Assembly: GCA_030770545.1 (NCBI GenBank)
Contig: CM061106.1
Span: 14,743,001 to 14,807,000 of the forward strand
From: Macropodus opercularis
Lineage: Eukaryota; Chordata; Actinopteri; Anabantiformes; Osphronemidae
Reading direction: 5' to 3'
DNA: 64,000 nt
Shown here: positions 10,097 to 20,660 of the stretch, one piece after another
Position numbering within the stretch: position 1 is the stretch's first letter
How the letters are laid out: the number at the start of each line of letters is the position of its first letter
Position numbers and translations under genes: made by a program
Notes under the pieces: generated by a model
Database searches by the model: none
What the model was told of the DNA's origin: nothing
Seen by the model: only the letters and a program-made list of their open reading frames with translations

Positions 10097-10314
10097 GTAA
10101 GTTCATGTTCGTTAACGCAGCAAAGTGTTTTCAGCAGCGTAGTGTAGCGACCCGGTGCATTGTGGGAGCACCTGCTGCTGTTCCTGCTTCTAAATAGTTA
10201 TGTGTTCATTGTGTTTAAATGCTGTAGTGCTGGTGTGTTTATTTATTGCGTGTTGTGTTCGTGCGTTAAACTGAAGGTTTGTGTTAAGTTGTGGATGTGG
10301 GACCCTCGTGGTGT

Positions 10315-10770
10315 GCGGTGTTCCGCAATAATGAGTGACCACGTTAATTGGTGACCGACTTCAGTGGTTACGGCAGATGTTTGAAGGAGCCTGTTAGTCC
10401 TAGTCGCTGCCTTGTCGGTGTTTTATTGGCTTTACGCGATCTAAACAAACTGCTGTTAACAATCTTTAGAGTTTTACCAGAAATAATCTGACGCAGTCTG
10501 AACGTCGCTCGTATCACGGAAGTAGCTGAAAGATGATGAGGACTGAGTCAGTCTGCTCTGAATCGCTGCGATCTGTTGTCAATAACATATAAATGATCAA
10601 ACCTCTGCGTTTGATCTGTGAAGCCGTTAAAGATTAACAGCAGTTTGGCGTAAATCTAATAAAACACAGACAAGGCAGTGACTGGACTAACAGGCTCCTT
10701 CAAACATCTGCCGTAACCACTGAAGTCGGACACCAATTAACGTGGTCACTCGTTATTACGGAACACCGCG
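10315..10770. mobile_element. Long-TIR (about 155-bp arms) foldback or MITE-like element
   Basis: The left arm at 10315-10475 (gcggtgttccgcaataatga...) is matched by the reverse complement of 10620-10770 (...taacgaggaacaccgc type end) with few differences. The loop is about 145 bases. The single strand would fold into a long hairpin. I see no transposase, and no clear target-site duplication at the ends. It is probably a non-autonomous DNA transposon. Confidence 0.75.
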
Positions 10771-10929
10771 CTGGTTGAACAATAGCAAGAGCTGAGAGAC
10801 TCTTTGGAGCGAATAATAGAAATAATTCAGATGTAATGATTTATAAAACGTAGCTGACCTCTTTTCCAGTCGTTGGCTTTCATTAAAACCTCCAATTAGT
10901 AGATCAACTCAACTTGCCGTGTTTGGAGG

Positions 10930-11565
10930 AGGAGGAATGCTTTTTTTTAATTATGCCAAGGAGTCAGGACAGTTGCACTGCATCAAAGGGAGGATGGATG
11001 GTGTTTGGTGAGAACCTCCTTCCCTCAGTCAGGGCATTGAAAATGGGTCGAAAATGACAATGAGCCAAAGCACACGGCCAAGGCAGCAAAGGATTGGCTC
11101 AAGAAGAGGCACAGTAAGGTCATGGAGTGGCCTAGTCCATCTCCAGACCATAATCCCATAGAAAATCTGTGGAGGGAGCTGGAGGTTCGAGTTGCCAAAC
11201 ATCAGCCACAAAACATTAATGACTTGGAGAAGATCTGCACAGAGGAGTGGGTCAAAATCCCCTGAGATGTGAGCAAACCTTGTGGCCAACTACAAGAAAC
11301 GGCTGAACTCTGTGATTGCCAACAAAGGTTTTACCACCAAGTACTGAAGCACGTTTTGCAAAGGGATCAAATACTTCTTTCAATCATGAAAATGCAAATT
11401 AATTTAGATCTTATTTTGAAATACATTTTCTGGATGTTTTTTTTGTTATTGTTGTCTCTCACTGTTCAAATAAACCCAGCATTGACATTATAGACTGATC
11501 ATTTCTGTTAGTGGGCAAACTTACAAAATCAGCTGCGGTTCAAATAATATTTTCCCTCCCTGTGT
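10930..11565 (+). pseudogene. Dead Tc1-like transposase, C-terminal half, plus 3' terminal repeat
   Basis: From about 11050 one frame reads a Tc1/mariner-superfamily catalytic region: a PKHTAKAAKDWL segment, then PSPSPDHNPIENLWRELE, the signature around the last acidic catalytic residue. It continues to LVANYKKRLNSVIANKG and stops. An earlier in-frame TGA interrupts it near 11261. Upstream sequence has indels and no N-terminal DNA-binding domain. The tail (ttagtgggcaaacttacaaaatcag ... caaataatattttccctccctg) resembles a Tc1-type terminal repeat. Non-functional. Confidence 0.85.
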
Positions 11566-12899
11566 GTGTGTGTGTGTACATATATACTACTCAGCTTGTT
11601 GGGTTTTAATATTTAATTAATGATCTTGTTGCACCACTGTCCATCATGATAATCAGATTTTCTCCATTCTCTGTTAAAACACTTTGTTGAAAGTTGTGAT
11701 TATGGTCCTGAATGTTTGTTGTGGTGTGAACTTGGCTTCTAACGCTTCTATGCATAGCAGTGTCATCATGTCAGTGTCAGCACAGAGCAGCGTTCTTCTT
11801 TGCTGGTAGCAGAGCAGTCAGTGTCAGTGCATGTGTGTGTGAGTGTGTCTTCATTGCTGTGTGTGTCAGTGTGGTTCCTTCCTTCTCCTGCTGCTCTGTT
11901 GACCCTGGATCCTCAGCTGGTCTCCGTTGAGTCGACCTGTTGTCTGGACAGTCCTGGCTCTTGTGACGTCTTTCAGAAGTGTCAGCATTTATCTCTGTTA
12001 AATCTTCTTGTGCTCAGTCTCCAGGTTTCTCACACCAACAGTCTCTCTCTTCATCCTGCTCTATGACCTTGTCTCCTTTCTCCCCATGTAGGACTTTCCT
12101 CTTTCTTCTTCTTCTTCTTCCTCTGTAGCTGTTACTGTGACCGTGGAACAGGGTGATGTTGATTGGACGTTTGAGTTGTGGGGGTTGATGGAGGTCTGGT
12201 GTTTAGCTAAGTGGACTGTGGTGGATGTTGTTGTTGTTGTGGTTTCTTCTCATGACGTTGTCTAATGGCTGTTTGGTTTTCAAAAATCCTTTTGAGCTTT
12301 TCTAAAACTCCGGCCATGTAAAGAATAACCAGGTTCTTCCGTTGGCTCTGGGTCTCTGGGTCCTGAGAGCTGTCCTTAGATGCATGTTTTCCTCTTTCTT
12401 GCCTCAGTGGAAGTGGGAATGTTTTTCACTGGTTTCTACAAAAAGAAGACTCAACTTTCAGACAACTTCACCTGAATGACTGAGAATCTCCACAGACTTG
12501 CTTTAGTTTTGTTTCCCTTCCTACTTTCTAAGTTCTTTTCTAATTTTAATACTGACTCATACTATCCTTCAGGAAATATATGTATATATTTACCTTTACT
12601 GTTTCCCACGACACAGCACTACGTGTACTTTATACAGTCACAGGCGTCTCTGTGAGCGTTTGATGCCATATTATAGATGATGAAAACTTTCTGCAGATGT
12701 ATGAGAAGGAAAACTTTCAACTCACCAGTTTCCATCTTTATGTTTTGGACTTTGCAGGATGCATCAGATGGAGACCAGAGACGATGCCTTTGATCTATTT
12801 TGAGATACAGCTACACTCAGAGCTTTCCTATGCAGGACAACTTTACTTTTGGTCTGTTCATCAGTTTCCCTTTAATTTTTTTCCACAGCAACCAGGACC
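11566..12899. other. 5' region of zinc-finger gene 1: duplicated block and dispersed repeat
   Basis: 11863-12085 is nearly identical to 27533-27755, a recent duplication. A dispersed repeat at about 12436-12497 (cagacaacttcacctgaatg...) also occurs at 20795-20922 and, inverted, at about 32517-32562 and 55398-55470. The final 80 bases (ttttggtctgttcatcag...) are conserved upstream of all three zinc-finger genes and end in a splice acceptor. Confidence 0.55.
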
Positions 12900-13124
12900 A
12901 TGGCAGATCAGTACAAGTTGGAACTGAAAGTAGAGGATGTGGACATTTATCAATACCAGACCAAGAGCAATATGGAGAAGCTGGACCCGAGTTTTACTGA
13001 GCAGGACGAATCCATTAGTGGAATCAAGGAGGAGCAGCAGGACCAGAGTTTAACCGAGCAGGACCGATCCACTAGAATGAAGGAGCAGCAGGACAACGAC
13101 CACGATGGAGCCACAGACCAACAG
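12900..13124 (+). CDS. Zinc-finger gene 1, N-terminal coding exon
   Basis: Begins MADQYKLELKVEDVDIYQ in a strong start context (accATGG) just after a splice acceptor. It encodes 75 residues, very rich in Asp, Glu and Gln, with repeated TEQD and KEEQQ motifs. It ends at DQQ before a GT donor (13125) in phase 0, which matches the phase of the zinc-finger exon at 17362. The same exon, diverged and shorter, opens the paralogues at 33513 (54 codons) and 47303 (38 codons). It is not a KRAB, SCAN or BTB domain. Its acidity suggests a protein-contact or activation segment, but that is inference. Confidence 0.75.
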
Positions 13125-13318
13125 GTCGGTGCTGATCAGTTCACCGCTAAAAGCGGCTCATAGCGACACTAAAAGCCTGAACATGAGCCTCAGGCTCCGT
13201 CTGTCACCAGAACAAAGTGGTTGGTGTCAAACCTAGGAAGCAGTTTAGTCTTTGTCGGGCTGCAGACGTGGTGGGAGCCAACATGGCGGCTTTTCCCCGA
13301 TCCTTTAGTGAAAATCCA

Positions 13319-13744
13319 GCAAACGAGTGTGGCTGGAAAAGCTTTGACTAAACAGTGATGTTACCAGTGTGGGAGAAAATTGACAAATGGCACCAACATC
13401 TGTCTTTGCTAGTAACAGGGGCTTTTGATGTTTCACAGGAAACCAGGAGTTTTCATTAGTGTTGATCAATGGTGTTTTGATATTCATGTGGTCGTTGTTG
13501 ATTCGTCTGTTGGCCAAATGGAATAAACATTTGAGAAAAGCGAGGCCACAAGGATGTATGACCCCTGTGAATGGGGGATAAACCCTGCCTGTGTATATAA
13601 GGAACTTGGTTTTAACAGTCAGGCAGAAGTTACTGAGATGCTTGTCCAGTGATCTTCTCCGTGCCGGAATGTATTAAACAGAGAAGATTCATCACATTTC
13701 CAGGTTTTGATTCCTTCAATTATTTTGAGAATGAGCAACTCTCA
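13319..13744 (+). mobile_element. Possible solo LTR inside intron of zinc-finger gene 1
   Basis: Starts TGTGGCTGG and ends ...AACTCTCA. It has a clear TATA box (gtatataagg, about 13593) followed at about 80 bases by an ATTAAA poly(A)-type signal and a U5-like tail. There is no partner copy in the window and no confirmed target duplication. Confidence 0.35.
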
Positions 13745-16394
13745 AATTAAGGTAGAAGATTTTTTCCACAACACCAGAGGCAACATTAGAACAGACGTCC
13801 AACGATGTAGCAGCGAAATCTGGTTGATGCATTGATTCTTCTAGTTCTCTGAACATCTACACAAACAGATTAATGCTATGTTACCATGTGAGCCTAACTA
13901 ATGTACATAATACTTATCTTAACCTGCTTCTGTTTGTTACATTAATACCATCACAATGTAATTTGATCCTTGTTGACATTATAGTGCAGCAGTAAAACAC
14001 CTTTACAGAGAAAGTAATTTGACGTCACAGAGGACAATGACTTCTATCCCATTAAACTCGTCACCATGGTCACAGTCACCCTACACTAGTCTTGAATGTC
14101 TGCTCATCATACTGTACATGTGTGACTGACTGATGCTACCTAGTACTGGTCTTACTCTTTTTGTCTGCTCTCTCTGCAGACATTGGTGAAGGATCTGTCA
14201 CAAGAATAACATATTGCAACTGTAGCGACAACATTAAATGAGCTGTATTTGTTAACTGTACTTTCTTTAGGACATTGCAGTAGGTGTAGGTGAGGAGTCA
14301 GACGTGGGCCACTGCATGTATGACCATTTGTAATTTTTCATACCTGGAAACAGTGAGTTTACGTTGGCATTGTTTCTTGCTGAGTAACATTTCCATTACT
14401 TGAACCGTTTATCTTGAAAACAAGATTACTGTGTCTATTTGACAACACTTCCAGTCGCATCTAGACAATATCCTTTTCCTTCCTTGTTTCTGGACGACAG
14501 TATGACTCCCTTAGGTTTTAAGCTTTAAGTTGTTTCTTTTCCTCTGGAATGAAGAAAAATCTTTGGCTCAGTCTCATTAGATAAATTTTCCACTGAAGAT
14601 GTAGATCCACTGGTAAAACAACGTGTGCAGTCTTTTTGCAAATAGGGCCAGAGGTCAATGTGTGGGTATGTGCACATATTGCAAATGTTTTCACCTTTTG
14701 AAAACGACAACAACAAATGGTACAGAGATTAAAAATTGATGTGCAAGATGTCACACAGGTGAGAGTCACTTAGTCTTGTTGAGCCGAAGTAGCTCAGCAT
14801 GTTCTTAGTAAGTGTTCGACTCTCTTGGAACCTGCCTTCATCCAGCTGGCGGTAAAAGTTGACAAGAGCTGTCGGTGCCGACTGCGACACTCAGCGTCTC
14901 ACTGCAGCTCAGTGAGCTCCAGCTGCAGGTGGTCTGGAGTGAAAGCAGAGGAAAAAACCTGGTCTCCTTTTAAATAGCTGCAAAATCCTGAAAGCGCTGT
15001 TGAAACTCAGCAGGAGATGTGATTTCTGCTGCAGACGTCCTCGTCTGCGCACTGATAATATATTATTAATAATATTATTTCTGGCAGCGCTGAGAAATGT
15101 GTAATATCGGCTGCATTCTTTTACAGGAGCCTTTGGAAAAGTTGCTGCTGTGATGTGTAGATACAGTTGAGTCATCAAAGTTCGCGTTCAGATGTTGTTA
15201 TGTCAACTAAAAATCCAAAATCAGCCAAGCAGGATCAGGTAGTTCTGGCAATCTACGGCGGAACAAACAGAAACAAATAAATTTCTTCCTCTGGTTTGGT
15301 CCTTTAGGCTCTGGAGGTCAAGTAGCTCTTCACTCATCCATGTCATTGTCCACTCCTCTAAACACATCAGTAACTGAGTGGTGTCAGATGCGTTTGCTTT
15401 CATCGCAGGCTAATGGAAAAAAAGTCCAACTCCTCTGTTTCTGCCTCCAACTGTCTCTTAATATCAGATGAAACGTCTTCACCACAGTGTTACGAGCCAG
15501 GCAGACATCTTAAACTCTAGCTTTATCTCAGGACAAATGTTCTCCACCACTTCCATCACGCAGTCGTTACTGAATCCCCCTCAGTAGAAGGTTGTCAGTG
15601 CTTGGCAGCCAGCGTTGCCACCTCGTAGCAGCCTTTGTGGCATTTTTATTAGACTCATGGGCTCTTGTGAAAACGTTTAACTGCTTCAGTTTATGTTTTT
15701 TGCAGTTCGTTCCCAGTTAGCTCGTCGTACTTAGCATGTTTCTCTGGTGGAGCCTCTTGATGTTGAATTCCTTGAAAACAGCCACAGTGTCTTGGCAAAG
15801 CAGGAAGAAACTGTTGTTTCTTATTTCAGTGAAAAAGTATTGTTACGACCGGCGGCATTGTGGGTGCGGCTGCTGTTCCGCTGTTGTAAATGTTGTAGTT
15901 TTGCTGTTTGTTATGTTGTGTACATAAACACTGTGAGGAGAAGTGCTGGGTGTGGGAGAGAGTTTCACCTTGTTAGCTAGTTTGCTCATAGATTGTAACG
16001 ATCGCTGGGTTTAAGTCAACGCTATCTGCTAATTCCGACTTGTCCTGGAGGCAGTGGCCACGCTGTCAACTTCTCTCTTCGTTCGTGTTGAGAGTGAGGC
16101 CACAGGTCTGCTGCCATCTTCTGGTAAAATATAAAATAGCTTCACGTGTGTATTTTATGCTGCTGTCAACAGTGTTGATGGTCCACATGTTATTGATTTC
16201 ATGACAGTGGGGCCAGTGCACAGTGAACACGTGCCACAACAGGAAACATTAGAACAGACGTCCAGCGACGTAGCAGCGAAATATGGTTGATGCAGCTTGA
16301 ACAGGATGGAAAATAAGAACGAACTTTAACAAAGGAGGAAAGAAACAAATAGAAACAGTCACCACACTAGAAACCAGTTAAAATGGAGAAAGGT
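13745..16394. other. Intron of zinc-finger gene 1, no gene seen
   Basis: Low-copy repeated fragments only. About 14340-14520 recurs in pieces at 21500-22345 (tttctggacgacag...atgactcccttagg). 13785-13835 recurs at 16250-16300 (agaacagacgtcca...). At 15840 a TGTTACGACCGG... start resembles a gypsy LTR end, unproven. Confidence 0.45.
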
Positions 16395-16545
16395 TGACTC
16401 ACCTTTTGTAGCACGAAGAGTGTGAAGAGTTTGCTTGTGGGTGTGAGAGAAAAACATGGAGAGTCTCAAAGCTACAAGTCCATCGTAATAGATCTGAATG
16501 TTCCTGTGTCCACTGTGCACGATATCATCCAGAAGTTTACTTGTT
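16395..16545 (+). pseudogene. Tc1-like transposase N-terminal remnant (helix-turn-helix)
   Basis: One short frame reads YKSIVIDLNVPVSTVHDIIQKF, matching the pattern of the first helix-turn-helix of Tc1-type transposases (Y-K-x-I-x-x-L-x-V-P-x-S-T-V). The rest is lost. A similar remnant lies at the same relative place in the intron of zinc-finger gene 3 (47836). Confidence 0.6.
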
Positions 16546-17361
16546 CACACAGAACTTATTGTGGTTTTGTCACATTTCAGTATTTGACCTTTACCTCATG
16601 TGTCTGACACTCTGGAACTATTCACCCTGATTACAGTTAACTTTAGTTTTAACAATTATCTTCATCGGGTAAGATAAACAATCATCTGCTATATGTCGAA
16701 AGATTGTAACTCTCATCATTAATTAATTATGAAACGTATCCTACAGTTATTATAGACTTATGGATCTCAATTTGAAATGATGAGTTTTAATCTTATACAG
16801 GTTTAATTCAATTAATTTTTAGTCCAGTTTCCACCTCCTCTTCTCTGACTACGTGCAGTTTTTACAGGCTTCTCTTCTTACTCTCTTCCCTCTTCGACCT
16901 GGGTGACAGGAAACTGACTTCCATCACATCTACTCCTTCCACTAGCTGTTCATCTGTCAGTAGAAGCTCTGTCGTCTCCTTGGCTTTGACATTATTTGAT
17001 TTACTCATCTGCTGAGGGGATGTGTGTTTGAATGACTCGTCCTATGCATGTTTTTCTGTAAAGGCTTTTTTAAAAGGCTCATACTTCTTTCTTTGACTGT
17101 ATCTGCTTCTTTGGTTACTATTTGGCCTATAGCGCTAAAAACTACTCCTCATTACTTCTCCAGCTTTGAGGCTTATAAGGCCTAGAATATATAAACCTCA
17201 TTCTTCCTCATATCTCCACCTGCATTGAAATTTACCATTACCATCGTCCATTCCTCCTGGCTCTGCAACAGAAGTTCTGGGGACCTTGCTGTCTTTTGGT
17301 ATTGTAGCTATTTGTACTATCATGAGATTAAATTTCTCCTCTTCTATATCTGTCACTTTAG

Positions 17362-18747
17362 AAACACAGAGGGAGAAGGACTTCAAGGCTGCATCTCTGT
17401 CAGCAATGTGACCAAGCCTTCACCAGACCATCAGAACTAAAGAAGCATCAGAAGGTTCACTCTGGAGATAAACCATACAGCTGTGACCAGTGTGGAAAAG
17501 TTTTCACCAGCAGAGTTGGTTTGAAAATCCACTGTCGCATTCACACTGGAGAGAAACCTCAGTCGTGTGAACATTGTGGAAAAACATTCTCCCTCTTAAG
17601 CAGTTTAAAAACACATCAGCGCATTCACACTGGGGAGAATCCTCACTCGTGTGAACAGTGTGGAAGAACATTCACTCGTCGTAGTAACTTATTGGCACAC
17701 CAACATATTCACACCGGAGAGAAACCTCACTCATGTGAACAGTGTGGAAAAACATTCTCCTTGTTTAGCAGTTTAAAAAAACACCAGCGCATTCACACTG
17801 GGGAGAAACCTCACTCGTGTCAACAGTGTGGAAAAACATTCTCCTTCTTAAGCAATTTAAAAACACACCAACGTATTCACACCAGAGAGAAACCTCACTC
17901 ATGTGAACAGTGTGGAAAAGCATTTACTGACATCAGCTCCTTACTAAATCACCAACGCATCCACACCGGAGAGAAACCTCACTCATGTGAACAGTGTGGA
18001 AAAACATTCACTCAGAGTAGTAACTTACTGGCACACCAACGCATTCACACCGGAGAGAAACCTCACTGGTGTGAACAGTGTGGAAAAACATTCACTCAGA
18101 GTAGTAACTTACTGGCACACCAACGTATTCACACCGGAGAGAAACCTCACTCATGTGAACAGTGTGGAAAAACATTCTCCTTCTTAAGCAGTTTGAAAAC
18201 ACACCAACGTATTCACACCGGAGAGAAACCACACTCATGTGAACAGTGTGGAAAAGCATTTACTTACATCAGCTCCTTACTGAGACACCAACGCATTCAC
18301 ACCGGACAGAAACCACACTCATGTGAACAGTGTGGAAAAACATTCTCCTTCTTAAGCAGTTTAAAAACACACCAGCGCATCCACACTGGGGAGAAACCTC
18401 ACTTGTGTGAACAGTGTGGAAAAACATTCTCCTTCTTAAACAGTTTAAAAACACACCAACATATTCACACCGGAGAGAAACCTCACTCATGTGAACAGTG
18501 TGGAAAAGCATTCACCGACATCGGCTCCTTACTGAGACACCAACGCATTCACACCGGAGAGAAACCTCACTGGTGTGAACAGTGTGGAAAAACATTCACT
18601 CAGAGTAGTAACTTACTGAAACACCAACGTATTCACACCGGAGAGAAACCTCACTCATGTGAACAGTGTGGAAAAACGTTTTCTTATTCTTCGAGCCTAA
18701 AGAGTCACCAGTGCATTCACATTGGAGAAAGACCAAACTCAAGTTAG
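17362..18747 (+). CDS. Zinc-finger gene 1, C2H2 array exon (16 fingers)
   Basis: The exon opens after an acceptor (tcactttag|aaacac) in phase 0 and runs 461 codons to TAG. With the N-terminal exon the protein is about 536 residues. It carries 16 tandem C2H2 fingers. The first two (CQQCDQAF..., CDQCGKVF...) are older and more diverged. The other 14 are highly uniform (CEQCGKTF...HQRIHTGEKPH), which points to expansion by internal duplication. Linkers are TGEKPH-type. The recognition positions vary mostly as SLLSSLK, TQSSNLL and TDISSLL classes, so several fingers share specificity. The last finger ends in a stop. A further degenerate finger follows the stop. The protein is presumably a nuclear sequence-specific DNA-binding protein. 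There is no paralogue-specific name I can give. Confidence 0.92.
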   Translation, partial: KHRGRRTSRLHLCQQCDQAFTRPSELKKHQKVHSGDKPYSCDQCGKVFTSRVGLKIHCRIHTGEKPQSCEHCGKTFSLLSSLKTHQRIHTGENPHSCEQCGRTFTRRSNLLAHQHIHTGEKPHSCEQCGKTFSLFSSLKKHQRIHTGEKPHSCQQCGKTFSFLSNLKTHQRIHTREKPHSCEQCGKAFTDISSLLNHQRIHTGEKPHSCEQCGKTFTQSSNLLAHQRIHTGEKPHWCEQCGKTFTQSSNLLAHQRIHTGEKPHSCEQCGKTFSFLSSLKTHQRIHTGEKPHSCEQCGKAFTYISSLLRHQRIHTGQKPHSCEQCGKTFSFLSSLKTHQRIHTGEKPHLCEQCGKTFSFLNSLKTHQHIHTGEKPHSCEQCGKAFTDIGSLLRHQRIHTGEKPHWCEQCGKTFTQSSNLLKHQRIHTGEKPHSCEQCGKTFSYSSSLKSHQCIHIGERPNSS

Positions 18748-18841
18748 AGTTGTGGTAAAACATTTTCTACCTGCTCCATCCTAAAATGTCACCAGCACTA
18801 TTCACACATTCACTATCCAACCAGTTAACATCATATCCAGT
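18748..18841 (+). pseudogene. Degenerate extra finger behind the stop of zinc-finger gene 1
   Basis: The same reading frame continues past TAG as SCGKTFSTCSILKCHQ, recognisable as a finger with a lost first Cys. The paralogues at 34694 and 50007 show the same kind of decayed trailing finger. Confidence 0.7.
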
Positions 18842-18846
18842 AGCAT

Positions 18847-19377
18847 AGTGTAGTTGTTTACCGAGGTTCCTCACTGAAAGGATTCAGTCAAACACAGCAC
18901 TGAGATTCAAAATAATACAAATGATTTATTTCACATAAGTGGTGTAAAAGTATTCAGAAGACAGTTATACAAAGTCACGTGGTTCCTCCCTGCAGGGGTA
19001 AAGCTCGCTGACGCCTGGCAGTCGCAAGAGAGCTATTGCCCAAATTTGGTCTCCGAATCTTGATATTTTAGACTAATGACTCTATTTACATGAAAGTTAT
19101 CAACAGGTCACTTCGACCTGGCGTGTTCCCGGAGCAGCCACACACGCCAAGAACTTTCCAGATGTGGGAGAGAACATTCTGTTATTGCCAGCACAAGGGG
19201 TTCAAATCCTGGACACAGAAACTCTGTAAACTCATGGCTTGACTATCTTACTTCATGCCTGCACTTATGAAAACCTATTCCTGTTAATACATACATAGAG
19301 TACAAATTTCATCCTATACATTCTGAGCATATATTCCATCCTAAGTATACACATTTTCCACTACAACAGCATCAACA
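18847..19377 (-). mobile_element. Solo LTR inserted behind zinc-finger gene 1, with 5-bp target duplication
   Basis: Core termini are TGTAGT...ACTACA. The insertion is flanked by the direct repeat AGCAT (18842-18846 and 19378-19382). The paralogous 3' flank of zinc-finger gene 3 (about 50095-50120, catatccagcagcatcaacag) shows the uninterrupted site with one AGCAT. An inverted AATAAA (18927) places transcription on the minus strand. The insertion therefore postdates the gene duplication. Confidence 0.8.
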
Positions 19378-19382
19378 GTTTC

Positions 19383-20425
19383 ACATTAGAGATTAACTGT
19401 AAAGAAAAGGTTTTGCCTTAAATCAAAGTAACAAAGTTTATGATCCTGAAACTTTTTTACCAGTTTCGTTTCTGTGTTTTGTAAGTGTTACTTCGTGGAA
19501 ACATTGATGTCTTTAAACGTGGGCCAGTTATTGTTTAGCAGCAGGTTTCTCAACTTTCTGTCTAAAACTAAACTAAATTGGCTCGTTGGAGATGAACTGC
19601 ACCTGGAAAACAGATCCAAGAAGTGACAACACAACCAACAACCAAATGCTACATATGACCTGTTTGTTTTGCTCAGACACTGTTGTTGTTCTGTTAACAG
19701 TAAATAAAAATGAGCGGAAAGTGACTTAATGTCGTCTCTAATCTGGAGGGAGGCATCCCGCCTTGATCATCTCCACTTGTGTTTCAGCTTTATTGTACTG
19801 TACATATTCATCATCGGTATCAGTCAAATGACTTTCTACTGTGATGTGTTTAAGCTTGTATTGATGGTTTGTTCCAGTATTATTTTTGTGTTCAAATACA
19901 TTTATAAATATTAGAAAAGTTGAGTTCCCTGAAAGCGGAAGGTGATAGTAAATACTGTTGGGGGACAAAGGAGCATAAATTATGATAATACTTTATGTAT
20001 TATCGATCTTGGTTATTAGCTAAATTTATCATTGATAAATTAATTAATTAAGATTAGATAGCGAACTATCAAATGATCAGGGCACCACCCTGGTTACCAG
20101 GGACCAACAACCAAGTCATAAGTAAAGCACAGTCTCAATAAAAGTATTACTAATTACCTAATATTAAATAATATTAGTTGATTTAGCAGTGAAGGGCGAA
20201 ATTCGAGCCACAGCCGTGAGCTCAACCAGTGTTGCAAACCATATACCAATAATCACAGACAACGACAACTTTATTATCTAAACATTGATGATAATGATCA
20301 ACAATTATTCAAACAACAAGTACATCATAACTTAATAATTAATAGAACAAACAAAAGGATTCTATTCTAATGTGTGTGTGTGCATGTGTGATGGCTAAGT
20401 AGATGTGTGTCTATGTGTGTGTGGC

Positions 20426-20427
<2 letters not shown>
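19383..20427. other. 3' flank of zinc-finger gene 1, no further gene
   Basis: 19490-19720 matches 50335-50770 downstream of zinc-finger gene 3 in blocks (gtctttaaacgtgg, gtctaaaactaaacta, agaagtgacaacacaacca), so it is duplicated 3' sequence. The remainder is AT-rich without a recognisable feature. Confidence 0.5.

Positions 20428-20472
<45 letters not shown>
20428..20472. repeat. (GT)n microsatellite
   Basis: About 22 GT units, preceded by interrupted GT sequence from about 20370. Confidence 0.95.
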
Positions 20473-20473
<1 letters not shown>

Positions 20474-20514
20474 TGTGTAGGTGAGAGAAAGAGAAGGGGG
20501 GTCCCTGCGAGGGC

Positions 20515-20660
20515 GGAGCTGTGTGTGTGACAAAATGGCGGATGATCAATCCACGTGCGGATGTAGGTGAAGACAAGGGAGAGAGGGGTCGCCAAGATTG
20601 CGGCTATGTGTGGCACAAAATGGTGGGTGATCAATCCACGTGTGTAGGAAAGAGGGGAAG
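20515..20660. repeat. Two-copy tandem repeat
   Basis: Two diverged copies, offset by about 84 bases, of a unit containing acaaaatgg(c/t)gg(a/g)tgatcaatccacgtg. It extends the GT microsatellite and is hypervariable-looking. Confidence 0.7.

Noticed and set aside
10144..10314. LTR starts (TGTAGCGACCCGG here, TGTTACGACCGG at 15840)
   Set aside because: Both resemble gypsy LTR starts and share gcattgtggg, but no end, polypurine tract or target duplication could be found, so they are not called as elements.
12900..13124. KRAB, SCAN, BTB or FiNZ domain in the zinc-finger N-terminal exon
   Set aside because: None of the characteristic residues is present. The segment is short, acidic and low in hydrophobic residues.
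17521..17523. Apparent start codons at 17521, 34145 and 49380 of the zinc-finger ORFs
   Set aside because: These are TTG codons inside finger sequence. The frames stay open upstream to clear splice acceptors at 17361, 33907 and 49148.
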